Positions 57,455 through 64,000 of a stretch of 64,000 bases of DNA are shown here, piece after piece. The notes under the pieces were generated by a model, which had not been told where the DNA came from, did no database searches, and saw only the letters and a program-made list of their open reading frames with translations. How positions within the stretch are numbered: position 1 is the stretch's first letter; each line of letters begins with the position of its first letter. The position numbers and the translations under genes are program-made. Origin of the DNA: Conchocele bisecta (Eukaryota; Mollusca; Bivalvia; Lucinida; Thyasiridae); the NCBI GenBank assembly GCA_029237695.1, contig CM055277.1:40954242-41018241 (forward strand), written 5' to 3'.

Positions 57455-57985
57455 TAATAATTCAAATCGGAAAGTCAGTTTGAAAGATAGAATCGATCTA
57501 ATTAGTCACGGTGTTTCTACAGCATTAAAACACTGTAAAAAACATTATCAAACTAATTTCATAAAATTGGAAATTGAACAGAAAAAACAACTACCAATAT
57601 TATTAGAGAAAATGGATAATACAATACAATTGGAATTGAAAGTTTTAATAATGACTGTGTTGAAGAAGTTTACGAAGCTTACGGGGGTTATGATCCTGTA
57701 CATAAATTCTATAAAATGAGAACACTAGGCGATATCGAATACATGAAATACCAGCGTCATTTATTACGCTCCGATAAAAACGTTGCATTTACAATATTAT
57801 ACCGGCAATTATGTCAACTATACAAGAGGCAAATACAAACATTAAGACGTATAATGCGTATCGGATATGAAACTAAGGTGTATTATATAAAATTGTTAAA
57901 ACCCAATGATTCGTTTACGAATGTACATTTCTACGATATCGCTTATAAAGATATGTATATTATTGAACAGAAAAAATACTACTAA
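57445..57985 (+). pseudogene. Basic helical protein, copy B, frameshifted
   Basis: Identical to copy A until about 57,645, where TTTTAATAATGA replaces TTTTTAATGA (net two extra bases) and breaks the frame. The downstream part is open from 57,716 to 57,985. Confidence 0.55.
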
Positions 57986-58640
57986 TTAATTTATGTTGTA
58001 ATCACAACACCAAGCAGACGACAATGTTCCAATTACACGCGTTATGAAAATGTAAATTAGGTGTCCCACCTTACACGTATATTAAGTGTCCATTTATAGA
58101 GAGGTTTACACGATTACGTCTTCCGGGATGGAAAATAAACACACTGTAATATATATTACACACACGGTTATTTATAACCTTATCAATGGTATGTAAACGG
58201 GCTATCGATTTACACAGGTGGTGTGTACACAGTTTATAAACACTTAGTGAGGGTTATATAATTCACGAATTTCCGGGATGGTTCCTTATTTAATTTTGTA
58301 AAAATGTTTATAATTTAAAGCTGAACACCCCTATTATATAGAAAACATATTAATTAATATAATAATTTATTAATTAATAATAAATAACTTTTTTTTTTAT
58401 TTCACCAGCAAAGTTAGGTTTATATATGAGAAATAAACACATATATACATTGCTGGGACGCTAGCAGTAATTTCAAAAGTGAGGCAGGTTTCGCCACATG
58501 TACTTCACTCTGGCCGCTCTACACATTATAGCGGATGGAGGTAACAAAGGAGAGAGGTCCGCGGTATCGGTCCAATGATGGGGTGGAGGAGATGTGAGTG
58601 TAACACACCTCGCTAAGCCTAAAAAAAAAAAAAGGAAGAG
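57986..58640. other. AT-rich intergenic region in the element, copy B
   Basis: Counterpart of 49,964-50,625. AT palindromes near 58,350-58,385 differ by short gaps. No gene. Confidence 0.55.
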
Positions 58641-58735
58641 ATTTAAGTGAAGGCTTAGTGGGGTGGACCCAGAAGGGTTTTGCTGGCGCGGGTTCGAGCC
58701 TCGGTGCGACCTAAAAACTTTTTTTTTCTTTTTTT
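58641..58735 (+). promoter_or_regulatory. tRNA-like Pol III module, copy B
   Basis: Same A-box-like and B-box words as copy A (GGCTTAGTGGGG at 58,652, GGGTTCGAGCC at 58,690), followed by T-runs. Confidence 0.5.
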
Positions 58736-58856
58736 TTTTTTAAATGTTAATGATTTTCCTCCTAAAAATTAATTAATAAATTGTATACTGCACCAATATA
58801 ATTAATTTTATAATTAATTTAAAGAAAATTATAAAATTAATTATTTAATAAAAATA

Positions 58857-59457
58857 TTAATTTCCTCCGACTTTATCTCCAAGTTTTACCCTAAATTTAT
58901 CCCGATCAGTACACTCAAGCTTGGGCATGGTGGCGCGTGCTTTGATTCTAATATCATTTTTTAATTTTTCTTATCTCCCCATTTCTTGCACCACGGATTC
59001 AAATTCTAAATTTGATATTTTCTTATCGGCCAACGCTTTGGACACTATAACGTCGATACCATTTTTCTTAGACCTGGCGAGAACGGATATTCTATCATGT
59101 TTTCTACATTTTTTCTCGAGTTTTCCACCCGACGCCCTAATTACCATACACAACAACCCAGAAACGGCCGACACCGCACATAAAATCCCCGCTACAGGAA
59201 CCGTTATAATGGTGGATATAGTTGCAGCTGTCCCCGCCCCACACAACACAGAAACACTCGCCAGAGCCGTGCTAGATGCTTCAGCCATGTTCACCGCGCG
59301 CCTATATTTTTTAGCGTTTTTTTTTATTTGTATATTCTCTAACTAAAATATCCTGCACAGCGACGATATTATTCGACCTAAAATCTGAACTTCTTTCGTT
59401 AATTGGATACAGTGTTGATGGAGTGGTATTGACAATTGGAAGCGGTGATTCGTTCAT
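58857..59457 (-). pseudogene. Element membrane protein, copy B
   Basis: Same layout as copy A. The homopolymer after the N-terminal third is one base shorter than in copy A, yet the frame is still broken there. The in-frame TAA (58,971) before the conserved tail is shared with copy A. Confidence 0.6.
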
Positions 59458-59477
59458 GATTTTCAATATATTAGTAT

Positions 59478-61108
59478 TTACAAATTAAGTTCAATTAACA
59501 ATGAGACAATAGTGGAAGAACTCTCTGGGTCAGCGATTTTCGTAACAAAGTTAATATCACTACCTTCGGAAAGTCTAATTAGATCATAACCGGCGAAGGA
59601 AACCACCGACGAACTATCTCCAGCGATTTTAGTGACTCCAACTCCCCGTTTTTCCCCATCTACTACAATATTTATCGTGACCGCGCCCACAGGTTTACCA
59701 CTAACAGTAACCGAGCAGACCGCCATTCAGAGAACTGTACCTGTAGCTGTCATGGCGTATCCCCTACATTTATTACTCGCATTGGCACCGAACGAATATT
59801 CATAGAGCCCCTCAACCAATGGGCCCCGCTTCTCAACCCAAACTGTTATGATACGTTTTTGCGTTTTCATTGTTTGCAACAATCCGGCAACCGCCCCGAT
59901 AGAGGTATGGGCCTCAGCACGAATCTTATAAGAGGCCTCCTCAAGAGCTTTTGTCGCGGCTCTACGAACATGTTTCAGTTTATCGGAAACTTAGGTTATT
60001 TTTCTGTCTAGTTCGGTAAGTGCCTTGTAGCCTTCTAGGGCTTTTTCAACACCTAACCGGGCCTCTTTTTGATATTCAGTTATTTTTCCGTCTAGTTCGG
60101 TAAGTGCCGCTTCTCTGCTGACAGAGTCCTCTAAGCGCAACGCATCATAAGCCTCCGTAATGATCGCCTGGTGGCCTTCTAGGGCTTTTTCAACCCCAAC
60201 CGGGCCTCTTTTTGAAATTCATTATGTTTCCGCATTCAGCAACCCCGCTTTCTGTGAGAGTCTCTGAGCGCAACACCCCCATAAACCTCCGTAAGGTCCG
60301 CCTGGTGGTCTTCTCGGACTTTATCAATACCCGTTCGGACCCCCTCAACCCCCAACCGGGCCTCCTTTCGAAATTCGGTTATTTTTTCGTCTAGTTCAGT
60401 AAGTGCCGCTTCTCTGTTGAGAGAATCCTCTGAGCGCAACATCCCATAAGCCTCCGCAATGGCCTCCTTGTGGTCTTCTCGGACTCCCTCAATCCCCAAC
60501 AGGGCATCTTTTCGAAATTTGGTTATTTTTCCGTCTAGTTCAGTAAGTGCCGCTTCTCTGATGAGAGAGTCCTTTAAACGCAACGCATCATAAGTCTCCG
60601 TAAGGTCCGCCTGGTGGTCTTCTCGGACTTTATCAATATCCGACCTGGCCTCTTTTCGAAATTTGGTTATTTGTTTTCCTAGTTTGGTAAGTGTCGCTTC
60701 GCTGATGAGAGAGTCCTTTAAGCGCAACGCATCATAAGCCTCCGTAAGGTCCGCCTGGTGGTCTTCTCGGACTTTATCAACACCCGTTCCGACTCCCTCA
60801 ATCCCCAACCGGGCCTCTTTTCGAAATTCGCTTATTTTTCCGCCTAGTTCGTTTAGTTCCGTATGTGTTTCTTCACGACTTTGTGTATTCACAGCCAGGG
60901 CATATTCTCTAAGTTGTGACAGTAGACTCCTGTGAATATCGTCCGTGGCCGCCGATATAGTTCTATTGATTAAGGCTTTTGTTTTTTGGGTAGTTAAAAA
61001 GTCGCCCTCTGTCGGGATGAATCCCTCTTCTGTCGGTTCCAAATTCTATGAATTTGTCACCCAATCCCGATTGCAATTGGAAGAACTACCTGGTCCGTAT
61101 ATACTCAT
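59478..61108 (-). pseudogene. Fibre-like coiled-coil protein, copy B
   Basis: Start ATG at 61,108. A 268-codon open stretch (61,042-60,236) keeps four full 48-55-residue repeats in one frame, longer than in copy A. Breaks are a frame change near 61,040, a degraded stretch at about 60,195-60,260 with several missing bases, an in-frame TAA near 59,992 that copy A lacks, and the TGA at 59,727 shared with copy A. Same probable fibre role. Confidence 0.65.
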
Positions 61109-61183
61109 TTACAATAATGTTGATATATATAAATTACGAACATGCGTTTAATTCTAATTAATTTTAAAAAATTATAAAATTAA
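61109..61183. promoter_or_regulatory. AT-rich spacer, copy B
   Basis: GTTGATATATATAAATTACG upstream of the fibre-like gene, with a shorter TA run than copy A, then AATTTTAAAAAATTATAAAA. Confidence 0.4.
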
Positions 61184-61927
61184 TTAATTTGAAATTTCTA
61201 GGACGACCGAAATCGGGTAATCGTTCTTCAACTCTCGCCCTTTATCATCAAGAATAGAAATCTTCAACTCGTGGATGTGTCCCGATTCCAAAACTTTCAT
61301 CTCGGGGTGTGGGAAGTCTAAGGTCACAGTCTCCCCAAAGAAACAGTCGCTGGCGTGCACGGTTTTCAGTAATGTGATGGGAGTGCCGTCTACCGTGTTG
61401 TACGATGTGTTCACCCGATCCAGGTGCACCCCGAGAGTTTTCGTGACGGCGAAGTTTACTGGGGTCGTGCCTACGTGTTCGCCCGGAGCAAACACTCCGT
61501 CATCGTTGTAAGGGTATGTTATTTTAAATCCTAACAGTGAGCCCAACCCCGGTGAGATCCTTAAACGCTTCTCAACGGACACTGTCGCAAGCCCCGTGGG
61601 TTTCGAGACTGCGAGAGTGGCTACACCAGGAATCTTCGACGCGACAAAAGCTTGGAGATCTCCGAAACTCCAAAGACCCTTAGATACTATGGCATCTGGA
61701 GTTCTACGAAATCCTGATGTATCTGGAACATCTATGGCGTAGTTTCCGAAAGCCACAGGGTTTATGTCCTCAACTTCCAATGTGAAAAACTCGAACGTTT
61801 CAACGTTTTTCCACCCGACCATGAACGTGATTGATCTAAGGCCTACCCGGCATTGTCCGCAGCAGTTGTCTATTAGTTTTTGAAGTTCACAACTCCCTTT
61901 TTGAACATTAGTGATAGTAGCAAACAT
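61184..61927 (-). CDS. Probable virion structural protein of the element
   Basis: 248 codons from an ATG at 61,927 (MFATITNVQKG). An ATG ten codons further up would overlap the divergent ATPase start and is less likely. No signal peptide or membrane span. The sequence is beta-rich, and the C-terminus (HIHELKISILDDKGRELKND then ISVVLEISN) resembles the last strands of virion proteins encoded by Polinton-like elements next to the fibre and ATPase genes. Penton-like or minor capsid is my best guess; the major capsid protein is less likely at this length. The ORF is unbroken, unlike its neighbours. Only 14 bp separate it from the ATPase start. Confidence 0.5.
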   Translation of the reverse strand: MFATITNVQKGSCELQKLIDNCCGQCRVGLRSITFMVGWKNVETFEFFTLEVEDINPVAFGNYAIDVPDTSGFRRTPDAIVSKGLWSFGDLQAFVASKIPGVATLAVSKPTGLATVSVEKRLRISPGLGSLLGFKITYPYNDDGVFAPGEHVGTTPVNFAVTKTLGVHLDRVNTSYNTVDGTPITLLKTVHASDCFFGETVTLDFPHPEMKVLESGHIHELKISILDDKGRELKNDYPISVVLEISN

Positions 61928-61941
61928 AATAATATATTTCA
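61928..61941. promoter_or_regulatory. Very short divergent intergenic space
   Basis: AATAATATATTTCA lies between the virion-protein ATG (minus) and the ATPase ATG (plus). Any promoters must overlap the opposing coding sequence. Confidence 0.4.
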
Positions 61942-62652
61942 ATGGATACCAAAGCATTTAGCTTTAATTCTAATGCAAAGTACGCGGTCGGTGGTAAAAA
62001 CACGCAAAAAGACGTTGTTTACCGCCCTGTACACCCAACCGTAACGGTTAGACCGGACAGTGGCAGACCTTCACGATTGGAGATGCTCACTCTGCCATAA
62101 TATGTGGGCAGACAGGATGTGGAAAAACGGTTTTCATCCTCGACTTGCTCGATGGGTCCTACCGCGGTGCCTTTCGACACATTGTGATCCTGTGTCCCAC
62201 TGTGCGGCACAACGAGACTTATCAGCGGCGCCAGTGGATATGGGACGACCCTGAGATATACGTTATTGACCCCGGCGACAGACTTCACGATTGGTTGCGT
62301 GGTTTATACCAAAGATTCCAGGGTGATTGACGATTGCTCAGCCAAGGCGGCGATGACCAAAAAGAAGGACATGCTCTCCGAGCTCGCATTTTCTGGCCGC
62401 CATGCTAGGCAAAGCGTATGGATCTCCACTCAAAAGTACAACGCTCTCCTCAAGGATCTGCGCGAGCAAACGAAATGGGTCGCCCTCTTTCACTGCAAGG
62501 ACCGAGACTCATTCGATGACTGTCTTCGAGAGAATGACGTTATCCCAACGCGCGAGGAGCGCTTGGAGGTTCGACAGATGCTTTCGGAAACTAAGCACGC
62601 CAAGCTTCTGCTAAAGACTGATCAACCAACTGCTTACGAAGTTATCAATTAA
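61942..62652 (+). pseudogene. FtsK/HerA-type genome-packaging ATPase of the element
   Basis: ATG at 61,942 (MDTKAFSFNSNAKYAVGG). Walker A is GQTGCGKT (62,106-62,129), Walker B VIDDCS (62,323-62,340). Downstream SVWISTQKYNALLKDLREQ supplies the Gln/Arg-finger region typical of Polinton and adintovirus packaging ATPases. The end LLKTDQPTAYEVIN is also typical. Three segments use two frames, with a frame change near 62,056-62,070 and another near 62,320. At the second, about ten residues expected before Walker B also appear to be missing. Would pump element DNA into capsids; inactive as sequenced. Confidence 0.85.
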
Positions 62653-62825
62653 TTAATTTTATAATTAATTAGCAATTACTTAACGCTCGTTTAGTAACTG
62701 CCGAGTAAATGCTTAACAATGCTTAGCAATTGCTGAACAATGCTGAACAAATGCTGAACAATGCTGAACAAATGCTTAACAAATGTTGAACAAATGCTGA
62801 ACAATGGTTAACAATGTTAACAATT
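62653..62825. repeat. Iteron-like AATGCTGAACA repeats
   Basis: After an AT palindrome (TAATTAATTTTATAATTAAT) come about ten copies of an 11-12-bp word AATGCTGAACA with variants (GCTTAACAA, GTTGAACAA) from about 62,700 to 62,825. The next ORF's first ATG lies in the last copies. Confidence 0.8.
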
Positions 62826-63248
62826 TGGTGCTCCGCTGCGAGTTTTGTTGCGAGCATAATCGTGATCATAAGTATTGGGTGGTGCGCTTGGCAATATGTT
62901 AAAGTGATGAGACTTGTTAGAATAGTTAAATTAATTTTAAGAAAATTAGCAATAATGAACTGCGACGAACTTCTCGATCAGCTAATGGAAGAAACCTCAA
63001 CTCCGACTGCTAACACGGTATCTTTCCTGAAAGATAATGAAACATCAACTCCGACAGAGCAATCGGGATCAACTCCAACTCCAACGGCGGTTGGTATTGG
63101 GTTGAGTGCAACGACTCAGAATGAAAATGAAAATGCGGCGCGACGAGAGCGGCTAGCTGCGCTGGTTGCTGGAGGACAATCGGAGCATTATCTCGGTAGG
63201 CGTCTCTCTCTGCGGAGATCGATAAAATGTATGCGCGATACGATCTAG
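62814..63248 (+). CDS. Single-span membrane protein with Thr/Pro-rich segment
   Basis: 144 codons. Residues about 8-28 are hydrophobic (ASFVASIIVIISIGWCAW) and likely a membrane anchor. A basic stretch follows (LVRIVKLILRKL), then STPTANT/STPTEQ/STPTPT repeats, then an Arg-rich C-terminus. The true start could be M40 (MNCDELLDQLM, 62,955), which would drop the membrane span. No recognised family. Plausible virion or accessory protein of the element. Confidence 0.45.
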   Translation: MLTIWCSAASFVASIIVIISIGWCAWQYVKVMRLVRIVKLILRKLAIMNCDELLDQLMEETSTPTANTVSFLKDNETSTPTEQSGSTPTPTAVGIGLSATTQNENENAARRERLAALVAGGQSEHYLGRRLSLRRSIKCMRDTI

Positions 63249-63261
63249 GTTAGGTGCGGAG

Positions 63262-63627
63262 ATGACAAAAACTCTTGGATCGGCGGCTATTCATTTGTAC
63301 GCAACCGCCGTTAGTATACTTCTCCCTATACCAAACACCGCGGGATTGATTGACGATCTAGAGACTGACCCTTTTATAGGTCACACTCTTAGAACAGCCT
63401 GCTGCTCAATGTATCACAAGTTTGGAATGTACTTAGCTCCGCTGACAACCGCGTTGACCACGGGTAAACACTGTCAATTTGGACATATATGCCCACGAAC
63501 TATAAGCCCTAATATTAATATCATAAATGATGACACAAGACACACCTGCGAGAGTGACGGAACAGCAATACCCGATCCAATCGCAATTGGAATTGAACCC
63601 GATTGCTGCACTTCCAACTCCGATTGA
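63262..63627 (+). CDS. Conserved-looking element protein, unknown function
   Basis: 121 codons starting MTKTLGSAAIHLYATAVSIL. The first 75 residues (with GLIDDLETDPFIGHTLRTAC, CSMYHKFGMYLAPL and HCQFGHICP) have a non-random, conserved appearance. The last 40 overlap the next ORF and look like frame-shadow. No family assigned. Confidence 0.45.
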   Translation: MTKTLGSAAIHLYATAVSILLPIPNTAGLIDDLETDPFIGHTLRTACCSMYHKFGMYLAPLTTALTTGKHCQFGHICPRTISPNINIINDDTRHTCESDGTAIPDPIAIGIEPDCCTSNSD

Positions 63628-64000
63628 TCCTCCAACCCAATCGCGATTGGAGTTGGAGGTTGCACGACATACAAACCCAAAAAGACAGGCAGCTGGGAGG
63701 GCGGCGGCTGACACCCGAAAAGTTAAACAAGATAAAGTACTCGCCGAGCTTCGAGAGGCTAAACAGTCGTTGCAATCGGGGACGGAGACAGCAAAACATC
63801 TGAAGACAGAGCAATCAGGTTCAACAGTGTTGAGTACAATAACACCCCCAATTCACGAATTGGAAACACACTCAACACCCAATCGAGGTTGGACGAATCC
63901 GATTGAACCCCAATTCACGAATTGGAGTTGGGTTGTTGGTGGTGGTGGCAGTTGTTGTGCCCTGTGCGTGTGGAAATACCCCCTATTATACCAATCCTTA
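63527..64000 (+). CDS. Open ORF running off the window end
   Basis: From ATG at 63,527 there is no stop for 158 codons. It is rich in Gln, Glu, Thr and Pro with a basic stretch (TNPKRQAAGRAAADTRKVK) and a KVLAELREAKQ helix, then low-complexity text built on the DNA word CCAATTCACGAATTGGA. It overlaps the previous ORF by about 100 bases. The first half looks like coding sequence and the second half looks repeat-derived. Start and nature uncertain. Confidence 0.35.
   Translation, partial: MMTQDTPARVTEQQYPIQSQLELNPIAALPTPIDPPTQSRLELEVARHTNPKRQAAGRAAADTRKVKQDKVLAELREAKQSLQSGTETAKHLKTEQSGSTVLSTITPPIHELETHSTPNRGWTNPIEPQFTNWSWVVGGGGSCCALCVWKYPLLYQSL

Larger units (their letters stand above)
53769..61786. 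repeat. 8.02-kb tandem duplication, copy B
   Basis: Collinear with 45,741-53,768. At its right end the sequence continues naturally into the rest of the virion-protein gene, so this copy is the one joined to the complete element. Confidence 0.95.
57012..64000. mobile_element. Polinton/adintovirus-like element, copy B (continues past window)
   Basis: Runs from the terminal-type hairpin through the five genes shared with copy A to the divergent packaging ATPase and three further plus-strand ORFs. The ATPase with fibre-like and virion-type proteins identifies a Polinton/adintovirus-like element. Polymerase B, rve integrase, protease and major capsid protein are not seen in the window. Confidence 0.7.

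Overview
The window is non-coding-rich, AT-rich eukaryotic DNA packed with transposable elements. I infer an aquatic invertebrate, most likely a bivalve mollusc. The basis is the mix seen here: Ngaro/DIRS-group retrotransposons with SGNH-hydrolase ORFs, a Polinton/adintovirus-like DNA element, the 3' end of a CR1/L2-like LINE, very many palindromic MITEs, and satellite DNA. The species cannot be fixed from the sequence. Almost no host gene is visible; the one candidate is a single membrane-protein exon at 6.8 kb on the minus strand.

Layout. 1-5.2 kb: a complex repeat with oppositely oriented arms and MITEs between them. 5.3-9.2 kb: foldback elements, a Pogo/Tigger-type MITE and the candidate exon. 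9.75-11.93 kb: a 5'-truncated LINE insertion flanked by a 32-bp duplication. 12-17 kb: several palindromic MITEs, including foldbacks whose interior is an array of short palindromic words. 17.6-25.06 kb: a Ngaro/PAT-type retrotransposon on the minus strand with the split direct-repeat layout A1-ORFs-B1-A2-B2. Its B repeats are identical, so the insertion is young, yet its ORFs are riddled with small indels that look like sequence errors. 25-29.6 kb: tRNA-headed SINE-like sequences and a 500-bp MITE family. 29.9-34.2 kb: a 38-bp satellite organised with longer spacer modules. 34,655-35,154: a 500-N scaffold gap. 36.2-45.8 kb: a MITE split by nested insertions, a 630-bp foldback and a second Ngaro-like element on the plus strand (Gag, RT-RNase H, tyrosine recombinase, SGNH hydrolase). 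This second copy is decayed mainly by in-frame stop codons.

45.74-61.79 kb: two head-to-tail copies of an 8.03-kb unit, nearly identical. Each carries the same flanking MITEs plus the left part of a Polinton/adintovirus-like element. The second copy runs on to the window end and adds a packaging ATPase and three further ORFs. Genes recognised in that element are a Cys/His zinc-binding protein and a basic protein (plus strand), then on the minus strand a membrane protein, a fibre-like coiled-coil protein with a trimeric-fibre-type C-terminus and a probable virion protein. Divergent from the last is an FtsK/HerA-type ATPase. DNA polymerase B, integrase, protease and major capsid protein are not in the window and may lie beyond 64 kb. 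Most of these genes carry frameshifts or stops, several of them shared by both copies, so the element as sequenced is defective.
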